In this document: positions 55,161 through 64,000 of the stretch, one piece after another
Layout of the letters: every line of letters starts with the position of its first letter
Numbering within the stretch: position 1 is the first letter of the stretch
From: Petrolisthes cinctipes
Taxonomy: Eukaryota; Arthropoda; Malacostraca; Decapoda; Porcellanidae
Direction of reading: 5' to 3'
DNA: 64,000 nucleotides
Assembly (NCBI GenBank): GCA_033782935.1
Contig: JAWQEG010000065.1
Location: 1,265,001 to 1,329,000 of the forward strand
Notes under the pieces: generated by a model
Told to the model about the DNA's origin: nothing
Seen by the model: the letters and a program-made list of their open reading frames with translations, nothing else
Databases searched by the model: none
Program-made: the position numbers and the translations under genes

Positions 55161-55297
55161 CCCTTAGTTTATGCTAATGGTGTATTGTATGGAGAGTGGT
55201 CAGGTACCTATCTCTCCCAGGATGTCTTGCTGCTGTATTATGATATAAGGGTAATTAATACTGAGGGAATCATTATTTGTTGTATCACTATTTGATT

Positions 55298-55298
<1 letters not shown>

Positions 55299-55330
<32 letters not shown>
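55299..55330. repeat. T32 homopolymer
   Basis: An uninterrupted run of 32 T, so poly(A) on the coding strand of the element, between the RNase H and integrase remnants. It may be slippage growth or the tail of a decayed nested retroposon. No target duplication or body sequence is obvious. Its true length may be uncertain because of sequencing error. Confidence 0.9.
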
Positions 55331-55689
55331 CCTAAGTTTTCTGTAAATAATATCATCATGAAGGGAAAATATGTTTAAGTGACTGGGTAATTTTTTGGGC
55401 CATTATTTTCATCCTCAGTTTTTAATGAATATTTTATTACATTCATCATAGAATTGTTTGCTAATGTTTACGAACCGCATTAAGGTCAAAGTCCATGGGT
55501 GTCCTCGGAACTAAAAGGACAAGATGACTGTTTAAGGGATCTACTACTTTATTAATCGTCCTAAAAGATAGTTAATATCAATATGCGGGAGAAATTCCTG
55601 AATTGTTAGACATTATCTGGCTAATTTTTCCGTTAGGGTTTGAGGTTATAGTAAGCCACGGATCGTTTGATAATTTGCGAAAACATGTA

Positions 55690-55900
55690 AAGGATAGCCT
55701 AATATGATTTCTCTAAAAGTACGAAGTGCCCATAATATTGCTTTAAGTTTCCTGTTTTGTTACAGAGTAACGAGTAATCTGCGTACTTAATATTCTCTAA
55801 GCTTAAGTACATACCTGACATAGACCCATAGCTATCTCTTACATAAGTACAGCGCCGTAGCCTACTGGGGAAGCATCTGTACACTTCATAAAAGACAATG
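55690..55900 (-). pseudogene. pol: RNase H remnant of pol
   Basis: About 400 bp beyond the RT box in element orientation the minus strand reads KCTDASPVGYGAVLM, the TDAS catalytic motif of Gypsy RNase H (TDAS codons at 55869-55880). About 35 codons later comes RYSVTKQET, the equivalent of the conserved YSVTEKE-L segment. Several in-frame stops lie in and after these motifs. RNase H would remove RNA from the hybrid during reverse transcription. Spacing from RT is normal for the family. Confidence 0.8.
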
Positions 55901-56177
55901 AATATTTGGGAACGTAAGAATTGAAGCTTACATTAATTAACCTTTAATAATTCAAAGCTTAGCTGTTTTTCTGGCATCCATACAAAATTTGTATCTTTCT
56001 CGAGGGGATTATTTAGGTGTTTAGTTACTTGGGAAAATACTTTACAAAGATTCTATATAAGAACATAAGACCAAGAATGATTTTATGTTAGTAACATTTA
56101 TTTAGAATAGTGAATACTCTCATTGCTCGTATTTTATCAGATTGTGTATTGAGCACAGGGGCGGTTAAATGGATAAC

Positions 56178-56659
56178 CTAAAATGATAGTTCCTGGTAAG
56201 AAAATGAGATATAGACATTTAAAGTTTGAGGCCTACCTAATGTAATCTCTGTATAACCTTCGTTATAGGTACTTACTATGAAAATAATCAAATCGTTGAG
56301 ATTAGCGATGACTACGTTATTAATAAAACCAATACGAAAATTGATCATATGCTGAAATGTGGATGAAGCATTACATAAACCAAATGGTCTACGAATGTAT
56401 TCATAATAACCATGGGAAGTATTAAATGTTGTAATGGGTTGAATTTTATCATCTAATGTTACTTGCCAGTTTCCACTGACCAAGTCTAATGTGGAGAATA
56501 TCATAGGTTTTGTTTCACCAATGTTAGACAAAACATCTTAAAGGAGGGAGGGAATATTTATCTTTAAGTGTAGCATTATTTAATTTTCTGCAATCAATGA
56601 CTGGCCTAAAATCACCATTATTTGTTTCTTGAAACCAAAAACATTGGGCTGTTAAAATG
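56178..56659 (-). pseudogene. pol: Reverse transcriptase remnant, catalytic box mutated
   Basis: Three frames carry successive RT blocks on the minus strand. SPMFLV (56642-56650 and onward) matches the start of the fingers domain. FRPVIDCRKLN (56578-56610) is the conserved R-x-V-x-D-x-R-x-L-N block. A 117-codon frame (56531-56178) holds FSTLDLVSGNWQV, with the first catalytic Asp, and RRPFGLCNASSTFQ. The expected YLDD or YVDD box reads NLND (56292-56303, residues 77-80 of that frame), so one of the paired Asp residues and the Tyr are lost. At least two frameshifts separate the blocks. The enzyme would copy element RNA into DNA, but this copy cannot. Family assignment to Gypsy-type RT is firm from the motif set. 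Confidence 0.9.
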
Positions 56660-57324
56660 GGAATTAGAATGCTTAATAATGCCTTCATCCATCATTTCAT
56701 GTAATATTTCGTTTACAACTTTCTGTGTACTATGCGGTACGGTAGTCTATATGCTCGAGTAAATGGGTTAAGGAGATGTTAGAGTAATGGTATATTTTTT
56801 TTCTAATAATTTACAGGTAGGGCAATCGCATTTTAATATGTGGCTAGTATAGTGATGAGATTATCACGATAAAGTGGAAAATCGGTCCACTGACAAAATT
56901 TCTAAGTTGCTCCCTTACGACTATCTATTTCTCCTTCGGTAAGAACCGATACAATATTCCCTTGTGGTATTGGTCTAACTTCCATCTGTACAGATCACAT
57001 AGATATGTTCCTTTCTTTACATGAATATTGGTAAATGGTTTATTAATATCAGTGACATTTTCACTGTTTACATTAGTTAAGTAAATTAATCCCTGGTTAT
57101 ATATTATTTTACTAGTTCTATTAAGGATAGAACGGTAGTGTGTGGCTGTACATGATATGGAAGATGTACCTTCAATTTATGGACGAAATTTGGAGTTAAT
57201 ATAATATTATATGCAGCAATGGCCTTTATGATAATGGGGTTATTTCCCTCATTTTCAATACGTATAGGGTTAACATTACCTGGACTTATATAGTTTGGCC
57301 TGGACAATCCTGTATTGGAATATA
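56660..57324 (-). pseudogene. Linker between protease and reverse transcriptase, decayed
   Basis: This stretch joins the protease and RT remnants. The longest open part (57307-57104, minus strand, 67 codons) reads as a beta-rich sequence (for example NNPIIIKAIAAYNIILTP) without a catalytic motif. By position it is the pol segment upstream of RT. I cannot assign a separate function and no other domain is visible. Confidence 0.5.
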
Positions 57325-57640
57325 TTAATTCCTAAAATGTATTATTTTATGTTTAGGGTTTATTATTATAGTTTGTTTAATAAGGTATGATAAACCTAGT
57401 TTATAATTTCGTATTATATAAAATTCATTATGGATATGGTTAGTTCCCTTGGCTAACCGTACAGGAAGGGTTAGTTTCCCTAAGACCTGTAATTTATTGC
57501 CTGTCATGGTTGACCATTCTATGTCACCTGTTCAATCCTGGTTTATAAATGCTGCTGGGGACCTAATTTGCTCAATTTGTTAAAGGAATTATCCGATAAC
57601 AAGGAAACTGCGGCGCCTGTGTCTATCATTAAGGGGGTAT
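57325..57640 (-). pseudogene. Retropepsin (protease) remnant, frameshifted
   Basis: On the minus strand the sequence LMIDTGAAVSLLS holds the aspartic-protease active site, with the DTG codons at 57615-57623. This enzyme would cut the Gag-Pol polyprotein as a dimer. The frame stops about 27 codons later near 57553. Matching protease sequence continues in another frame, with an in-frame stop, through MTGNKLQVLGKLTLP and ends near 57325 with IINPKHKIIHF. At least one frameshift and one stop therefore break the domain. It lies 85 bp past the end of the gag frame and in a different frame from it, the expected place for pro in a Gypsy element. Confidence 0.8.
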
Positions 57641-57724
57641 TACCATGTGATACTAGGACAGGGAATTATAGTATATTATTGGTAAATGCGACGACAGGGC
57701 CTACAGTTATATTTTCGGTACGTT

Positions 57725-58294
57725 TTAATATTGTGGCGGTCTCGTTTCATGCATCATGTTTCGATTGTGCCAGTCCCGTTTCATTCTGTTAAGGATCATG
57801 CATTCATTTAAGGAATGCGACTTTGACTCATGTAAATGACTGTATTTATGATTACTTTCGTTACAGTGTTTGCAACGTTTTCCCTGTGATTCCCCTTGAG
57901 TAGGTGTGGCATCAAAATTAAAAATCTTCGTACCCTTGGATTGAGTAATCTGTAATTCACGATGTATGATACGAGATTCCTTCGAATTTAAAGCTAGAGA
58001 CCCTGATAGTGCAAGTGCTTTTGCTGGTTCACTTGTATTTATGTTGTCCGCCTTAGTTTTAATTATTCTCTGAACCCATGATAATGAATGATGTAGTTTA
58101 CCATCCCCAAAAATATCAATAAGTGACTGTCTGAATGTAGCATATGACGTTAAATTCTGTGGATTATCTCCCGTATAGTACTTTGAATAATTGTGGGTGG
58201 GTAAAATTCTCATTGCTTGCATAGTAGAGTTAGTGGGGTTAGAAGAAGTTGTTAGAAGAGCAGAGACAGTCGGAAATTGTGGAGGAGTAGCCAT
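57725..58294 (-). pseudogene. gag: gag remnant with degenerate zinc knuckle
   Basis: A 189-codon frame starts ATGGCTACTCC on the minus strand at 58294. Gag would be the capsid/nucleocapsid polyprotein that packages the element RNA in the cytoplasm. Residues 54-100 contain FRQSLIDIFG and a helical-looking stretch like the C-terminal part of Gypsy capsids. Residues 141-149 read CKHCNESNH, the first three ligands of a CX2CX4HX4C knuckle, but the fourth position (154) is Leu instead of Cys. At 189 residues it is about half the usual Gypsy gag length, so the central capsid region is probably deleted. The frame ends before the protease, which lies in another frame. The zinc knuckle and position support the call. 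The start codon is plausible because it is the first Met after a frame-poor leader. Confidence 0.72.
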
Positions 58295-59158
58295 TGTTGG
58301 AGAAAATACAGGTTAATATAGTATACCAGATAGAAGCTTTAATGGGGGTAAGGTTTGGAGAAAGAAAGGAATGTACTCGAATGTGTTGGAACCACAAACG
58401 AAACTTAGGGAGGTAGAGGAATCTAGCTTGAAGGCTAGTGAATCATTATCAGGGATATTCGAAGTTAGTTATGATACCTTTGGATTAATGGGGGATAATA
58501 TCTTTACTTTTGTTTTAATTTGGCACTTGTTTTCTGTTGTCTGGGCTGTTAGTGAGGAACCTATTTTCTAACATGTTCGTGGACAAGTGAAAATTAATGT
58601 AATGTAACATGTAATGTGTACCTACTTTAGTTGACTGTAGTTGCAACGACGATGATGACGAGTGGAAGTTTTGTTGGGGCGTTGCCTGACGAGGCGACGA
58701 TGTGGTGAAGGGGCGACGACCGTGAAGTGACGAAGCGATGATTAGTTAGCTCGCACACTAACACACTAACAGTCGTAATTGGAGTGAAGATGATGAACGT
58801 TGACTTGTCTTATACGAGAGAATTTACGTATAAGGAGGCGTCAGCGTGGAGGTGATGGAGTGATGGCGTTGTCCTTACGAAAGATTTTACGTAACAGGAT
58901 CGCCGTAGTGATGAAGTGATGATTGTTTGTTGTGAAGTAGATGAGGTTCTCTGTAGGTCAGTTGCAATTATGTTAAAGCAGGTGTTTCTTGTAGGTGAAG
59001 AATTTGTGGTTTATCTCCCTCGTTAGAGGTCGTAAGATTACCCACTGAAGAAATTACTTGAGAGAATTTACAAGCAGATTCCTTCAACTTGTCCTTGAAC
59101 TATGTTAGTCACTGTACTCCCGTGAAGTCTTTACCTTGCAACTTGCTTTGTTGCAAAA
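58295..59158 (-). other. Element 5' leader region, no gene recognised
   Basis: This 864-bp stretch lies between the primer-binding site and the gag start in element orientation. It is rich in GACGA/GATGA-like words on the plus strand (about 58650-58930), which look like slipped simple sequence. I see no long frame, zinc finger or other domain. A packaging signal would be expected here in an LTR element, but none can be identified by eye. Confidence 0.55.
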
Positions 59159-59172
59159 CACCGCTGCCATCA
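59159..59172 (-). other. Primer-binding site, tRNA-Leu-like
   Basis: Read on the minus strand, just inside the right LTR after TTT, is TGATGGCAGCGGTG. Eukaryotic tRNA-Leu(AAG) ends, as I recall it, in ...CACCGCTGCCACCA, whose complement is TGGTGGCAGCGGTG, a match with one substitution. Position and orientation agree with a minus-strand element. The tRNA identity rests on memory and needs comparison with host tRNAs. Confidence 0.65.
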
Positions 59173-59346
59173 AAATGTACCAGTCCTCTAAGGCTTTAAC
59201 TCGTTCAGGATCTGATACAGTACCTTAGTCCGGAGTTGTAGTCGTAGTAGTTGTTGTTGTTGTTGTGGTTGTTGTGGTATTAGGTAGCGAGCTTGGCGTT
59301 GTGGTGTTCTTAGGTAAAGTGACTGCACAAGTTTCTTTAGGCTTAA

Positions 59347-59352
59347 TTTATT
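59347..59352 (-). terminator. Putative polyadenylation signal AATAAA in the LTR
   Basis: The complement of TTTATT reads AATAAA on the minus strand, about 190 bp downstream of the TATA-like box in element orientation. The copy at 51410-51415 in the left (3') LTR would be the one used for 3' end formation. Confidence 0.4.
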
Positions 59353-59530
59353 TATACATACTTATCTCTATACAGGGAATTATATTTAATGCCTTGTCTT
59401 ATATGCCTGTGTCTCTCTCTTATGGAGACAGGTTATAGCCCTGGGAGTCAGTTTAGGAAATCCTACATATTAGTTCAACTTCACTGCTTATATACATTCT
59501 CTATTGGGGAGTTTCTGGTACTTTTAAAAG

Positions 59531-59556
59531 GGGTGGAGTATATTTAAGCTCCACCC
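59531..59556 (-). promoter_or_regulatory. Putative LTR core promoter: TATA-like box inside an 8-bp inverted repeat
   Basis: GGGTGGAG (59531-59538) and CTCCACCC (59549-59556) are perfect inverted repeats around TATATTTAAG. On the minus strand the loop reads CTTAAATATA, a TATA-like sequence. The same structure is at 51594-51619 in the other LTR. The promoter role is inferred from position and base content. Confidence 0.45.
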
Positions 59557-59769
59557 AATTCTCCTCTCTCTCTCTCTCCCTCTTGCTTTCTCTCCCTCTT
59601 TCTCTCTCTCCTCCTTTCTCTCCCTCTCTCTCTTGAGTTTAGAGATGACAGTGAGAAATTGGAGGTAAGGAGGTTGGCCCTCTTGTGTTTGTTATGTCAG
59701 AAGGTGTTCTGGCTTATTTTGCTTCAAGTGGGGAAGCTGTGGTGTTACCCTCCTCTACAGTACTGTACA

Positions 59770-59773
59770 TGGA
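59770..59773. other. Target-site duplication TGGA, right
   Basis: TGGA directly follows the right LTR and matches 51235-51238. The satellite then resumes at GATGCATGCACATATCG in the register expected for the interrupted monomer. Confidence 0.88.
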
Positions 59774-62700
59774 GATGCATGCACATATCGACTTTTGGGT
59801 ACCTAAAACATCGATTTTGAGCATGTTTTGGGCCTATATTTTGAAAACATTCTAGCACTGAGTAGGCATGTACAGATCGCTTCTTTGACCCATAAATATC
59901 GAATTTTAGGGTGTTTTGGGCCTGAATTTGAGATATCGCCTTTACTCACCTAAAATATCGATTTTTAGCATGTTTTGAGCCTATATTTTAAAAATATTCT
60001 AATACTTAGTAGGCATGTACAGATCGCTTCTGGGACCCCTAAATATCGAATTTTCGGGTGTTTTGAGCTTGAATTTGAGATATAAACGAGTACAGAAGAT
60101 GCATGCACATATCGACTTTTGGGCACCTAAAATATCGATTTTGAGCATGTTTTGAGCCTATATTTTGAAAACATTCTAGCACTGAGTAGGCATGTACAGA
60201 TCGCTTCTGGGACCCAAAAATATCGAATTTTCGGGGGTTTAGAGCCAGAATTTGAGATATAAACGGGTACAGAAGATGCATGCACGATATATATCGACTT
60301 TTCGGCACCTAAAACATCGATTTTCAGTATGTTTTTGGCCTGTATTTTGAAAATACTTTAACACGGAGTAGGCATGTACAGATACCTTCTGGGACCCCAA
60401 AATATCGAATTTTCGGGTGTTCTGGGACTGAATTTGAGATATCGATTTTTTGGCACCTAAAATGTCAATTTTTAGCATGTTTTTAGCCTATATTTTGAAA
60501 ATATTCTAGCACTGAGTAGGCATGTACAGATCGATTCTGGGACCCCAAAATATCGATTTTTCAGGTGTTTTGGGACTTAATTTGAGATATAAACGGGTAC
60601 TGAAGGTGCATGCATATATCGACTTTTTGGCACCTAAAACATCGATTTTGAGCATGTTTTGGGCCTGTATTTTGAAAATACGCTAACACGGAGTAGGCAT
60701 GTACTGATCACTTCTGGGACCCCTAAATATCGAATTTTGTGGTGTTTTGGGACTGAATTTGAGATATCGCCTTTACGCACCTAAAATATCGATTTTTAGC
60801 ATGTTTTGAGCCTATATTTTGAAAATATTCTAGCACTGAGTAGGCATGTACAGATTGCTTCTGGGACCCCAAAATATTGAATTTTCGGGTGTTTTGAGCC
60901 TGAATTTGAGATATAAACGGGTACAGAAAATACATGCACATATTGACTTTGGGCATCTAAAATATCGATTTTCAGCATGTTTTGGGCATATATTTTGAAA
61001 ATACTCTAACACGGAGTAGGCATGTACAGATCGCTTCTGGGACCCCAAAATATCGAAATTTCGGGTGTTTTGAGCCTGAATTTGAAAAATAAACGGGTAC
61101 TGAAGATGCATGCACATATCGACTTTTGGGCACCTAAAACATCGATTTTGAGCATGTTTAGTGCCTGTATTTTGTAAATACTCTAACACGGAGTAGGCAT
61201 GTACAGATCGCTTCTGGGACCCAAAAATATCGAATTTTCGGGTGTTTTGGGCCTGAATTTGAGATATCGCCTTTACGCACCTAAAATATCGATTTTTAGC
61301 ATGTTTTGAGCCTATATTTTGAAAATATTCTAGCACTGAGTAGGCATGTACAGATCGCTTCTGGGACCCCAAAATATCGAATTTTCGGGTGTTTTGAGCC
61401 TGAATTTGAGATATAAACGAGTACAGAAGATGCATGCACATATTGACTTTTGGGCACCTAAAATATCGATTTTGAGCATGTTTTGAGCCAATATTTTGAA
61501 AACATTCTATCACTAAGTAGGCATGTACAGATCGCTTCTGGAACCCCAAAATATCGAATTTTCGGGTGTTTTGAGCCTGAATTTGAGATATAAACGAGTA
61601 TAGAAGATGCATACTCATATCGACTTTTGGGCATCTAAAACATCTATTTTGAGCATGTTTTGGGCCTGTATTTTGAATATACTCTAACACGGATTAGGCA
61701 TGTACAGATCGCTTCTGGGACCCCAAAATATCGAATTTTCGGGTGTTTTGGGCCTGAATTTGAGATATCGCCTTTACGCACCTAAAATATCGATTTATAG
61801 CATGTTTTAAGCCTATAATTTGAAAATATTCTAGCACTGAGTAGGCATGTACAGATCGCTTCTGGGACCCAAAAATATTGAATTTTCGGGTGTTTTGAGC
61901 CTGAATTTGAGATATAAACGGGTACAGAAGATACATGCACATATTGACTTTGGGCATCTAAATTATCGATTTTCAGCATGTTTTGGGCCTGTATTTTGAA
62001 AATACTCTAACACGGAGTAGGCATGTACAGATCGCTTCTAGGACCCCTAAATATCAAATTTTCGGGTGTTTTGGGCCTTAATTTGAGATATCGACTTTTT
62101 GGCACCTAAAATATCGATTTTTAGCATGTTTGTAGCCTATATTATGAAAATATTCTAGCACTGAGTAGGTATGTACAGATTGCTTCTGGGACCCCAAAAT
62201 ATTGAATTTTCGGGTGTTTAGGGCCAGAATTTGAGATATAAACGGGTACAGAAGATGCATGCAAATATTGACTTTGGGCATCTAAAATATCGATTTTCAG
62301 CATGTTTAGGGCATGTATTTTGAAAATACTCTAACACGGAGTAGGCATGTACAGATCGCTTCTGGGACCCCAAAATATCGAATTTTCGGGTGTTTTGAGC
62401 CTGAATTTGAGATATAAACGGGTACTGAAGATACATGCACATATCGACTTTTGGGCACCTAAAACATCGATTTTGAGCATGTTTTGGGCCTATATTTTGA
62501 AAACATTCTAGCACTGAGTAGGCATGTACAGATCGCTTCTGGGACCCATAAATATCGAATTTTAGGGTGTTTTGGGCCTGAATTTGAGATATCGCCTTTA
62601 CGCACCTAAAACATCGATTTTGAGCATGTTTTGGGCCTATATTTTGAAAACATTCTAGCACTGAGTAGGCATGTACAGATCGCTTCTGGGACCCCAAAAT

Positions 62701-64000
62701 ATCGAATTTTCGGGGGTTTAGAGCCAGAATTTGAGATATAAACGGGTACAGAAGATGCATGCACGATATATATCGACTTTTCGGCACCTAAAACATCGAT
62801 TTTCAGTATGTTTTTGGCCTGTATTTTGAAAATACTCTAACACGGAGTAGGCATGTACAGATACCTTCTGGGACCCCTAAATATCGAATTTTCGGGTGTT
62901 CTGGGACTGAATTTGAGATATCGATTTTTTGGCACCTAAAATGTCAATTTTTAGCATGTTTTTAGCCTATATTTTGAAAATATTCTAGCACTGAGTAGGC
63001 ATGTACAGATCGATTCTGGGACCCCAAAATATCGATTTTTCGGGTGTTTTGAGCTTGAATTTGAGATATAAACGAGTATAGAAAATGCATGCACATATCG
63101 ACTTTTGGGCACCTAAAATATCGATTTTGAGCATGTTTTGAGCCTATACTTTGAAAACATTCTGGCACTGAGTAGGCATGTACAGATCGCGTCTGGGACC
63201 CAAAAATATCGAATTTTCGGGTGTTTAGGGCCAGAATTTGAGATATAAACGTGTACAGAAGATGCATGCACATAACGACTTTTGGGCACCTAAAAGATCG
63301 ATTTTCAGTATGTTTTTGGCCTGTATTTTGAAAATACTCTAACATGGAGTAGGCATGTACAGATCGCTTCTGGGACCCCTAAATATCGAATTTTCGGGTG
63401 TTTTGGGACTTAATTTGAGATATAAACGGGTACTGAAGGTGCATGCATATATCGACTTTTTGGCACCTAATACATCGATTTTGAGCATGTTTTGGGCCTG
63501 TATTTTGAAAATACTCTAACACGGAGTAGGCATGTACTGATCACTTCTGGGACCCCTAAATATCGAATTTTGTCGTGTTTTGGGCCTTAATTTGAGATAT
63601 CGAACTTTTTGGCACCTAAAATATCGATTTTTAGCATGTTTTTAGCCTATATTTTGAAAATATTCTAGCACTGAGTAGGCATGTACAGATTGCTTCTGGG
63701 ACCACAAAATATCGAATTTTCGGGTGTTTAGGGCCAGAATTTGAGATATAAACGGGTACAGAAGATGCATGCACATATCGACTTTTGGGCACTTAAAATA
63801 TCGATTTTGAGCATGTTTTGAGCCTATATTTTGAAAATATTCTAGCATTGAGTACAGATTGCTTCTGGGACCCCAAAATATTGAATTTTCGGGTGTTTTG
63901 AGCCTGAATTTGAGATATAAACGGGTACAGAAGATACATGCACATATTGACTTTGGGCATCTAAAATATCGATTTTCTGCATGTTTTGGGCCTGTATTTT
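59774..64000. repeat. Diverged satellite block right of the retrotransposon
   Basis: Same monomer family and orientation as the main array, but with private variants: GATTTTGAGCATG, AAAACATTCTAGCACTG, ACGATATATATCGAC (about 60285 and 62764), and a short-monomer form GAGATATCGCCTTTACGCACC (about 59932, 60765, 61262, 61765, 62586). Strict 501-bp periodicity is lost. Internal long-range repeats have offsets of 2,479, 2,656 and 2,833 bp, close to 14, 15 and 16 times 177 bp. It continues past the window end. The block also includes 50961-51238 on the other side of the element. Confidence 0.93.

Larger units (their letters stand above)
51239..59769 (-). mobile_element. Gypsy-like LTR retrotransposon, defective, possibly env-bearing
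   Basis: An 8,531-bp element with two 594-bp direct LTRs (51239-51832 and 59176-59769) is flanked by a TGGA target duplication and sits inside one satellite monomer. Protein remnants on the minus strand run from right to left: gag with a zinc knuckle, retropepsin with DTGA, reverse transcriptase, RNase H, integrase, then a weak env-like trace. Integrase after RNase H is the gene order of the Gypsy/Metaviridae group. A primer-binding site resembling the complement of tRNA-Leu lies four bases inside the right LTR. No reading frame is intact and the polymerase box is mutated, so it cannot move by itself. LTR near-identity indicates recent insertion. The internal sequence is unlike the satellite in composition and holds no other recognisable gene. 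Confidence 0.95.
59176..59769 (-). repeat. Right LTR (5' LTR in element orientation)
   Basis: 594 bp, TGTACCAG to CTGTACA, aligned without gaps to the left LTR (offset 7,937 bp) and differing at one base. Because the coding remnants are on the minus strand, this copy would have supplied the promoter: TATA-like sequence at 59539-59546, about 225 bp into the LTR, and AATAAA complement at 59347-59352, about 420 bp in, a sensible U3-R-U5 order for minus-strand transcription. Confidence 0.94.

Noticed and set aside
55299..55330. Poly(A) tail of a nested retroposon on the minus strand
   Set aside because: No body sequence, polyadenylation signal or flanking duplication is visible. Pol remnants continue on both sides at normal spacing, so simple homopolymer growth is enough.
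57568..57792. Plus-strand 74-codon frame
   Set aside because: It is the antisense shadow of the protease remnant. The DTGA active site is on the minus strand at 57615-57623.
58371..58571. Plus-strand 66-codon open frame in the element leader
   Set aside because: It is antisense to the element, short, has no motif, and lies in sequence expected to be non-coding.
60830..61690. 286-codon minus-strand open frame, and many 60-165-codon frames through the satellite
   Set aside because: The long monomer is 177 bp (3 x 59) and the trimer 501 bp (3 x 167), so a monomer that lacks stops in one frame stays open over many copies. The peptides are the same words repeated in several frames, cut at random by indels, with no domain or signal.

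Overview
This window comes from a eukaryotic genome, most likely an invertebrate animal (arthropod is my best guess, not proven). About 55 of the 64 kb is one AT-rich satellite DNA family. The other 8.5 kb is a single LTR retrotransposon inserted into it. I see no host protein gene, tRNA or rRNA. The many short open frames across the satellite follow from its repeat length and are not annotated as genes.

The satellite has nested levels. (1) The long monomer is 176-177 bp and is an old dimer of two half-units of 88 and 89 bp, both starting AAAATATCGA and both carrying GTTTTGRGCCTG. (2) A short 148-bp monomer equals the long one minus 29 bp, lost between two ATAT repeats. (3) Long-long-short trimers make a 501-bp higher-order repeat (HOR). 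It has two variants, X and Y, which often alternate to give about 1,002 bp. (4) Larger blocks are duplicated: 1,001-bp tandem copies at 2.1-4.4 kb, several overlapping 1-2 kb duplications within 1-19.7 kb, and a 14.3-kb tandem duplication (19771-34066 and 34067-48360) in which I found only three differences.

At 50960/50961 the homogeneous array meets a more diverged block of the same satellite through a chimeric, truncated monomer. That diverged block continues on the far side of the retrotransposon to the window end (59774-64000) and has its own longer-range repetition of about 2.5-2.8 kb.

The retrotransposon (51239-59769) is a Gypsy-like (Metaviridae-type) element on the minus strand. It has 594-bp LTRs with TGTAC...GTACA ends and a 4-bp target duplication TGGA. 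A tRNA-Leu-like primer-binding site lies beside the right (5') LTR. Read leftward on the minus strand come decayed gag, retropepsin, reverse transcriptase, RNase H, integrase and possibly env remnants. The two LTRs differ at one base that I can find, yet the coding region has many frameshifts and stops, and the reverse-transcriptase YLDD box reads NLND. This suggests a recently inserted copy that was already defective and was moved in trans. A paralogue of the empty insertion site survives in the same window at about 62426-62429.
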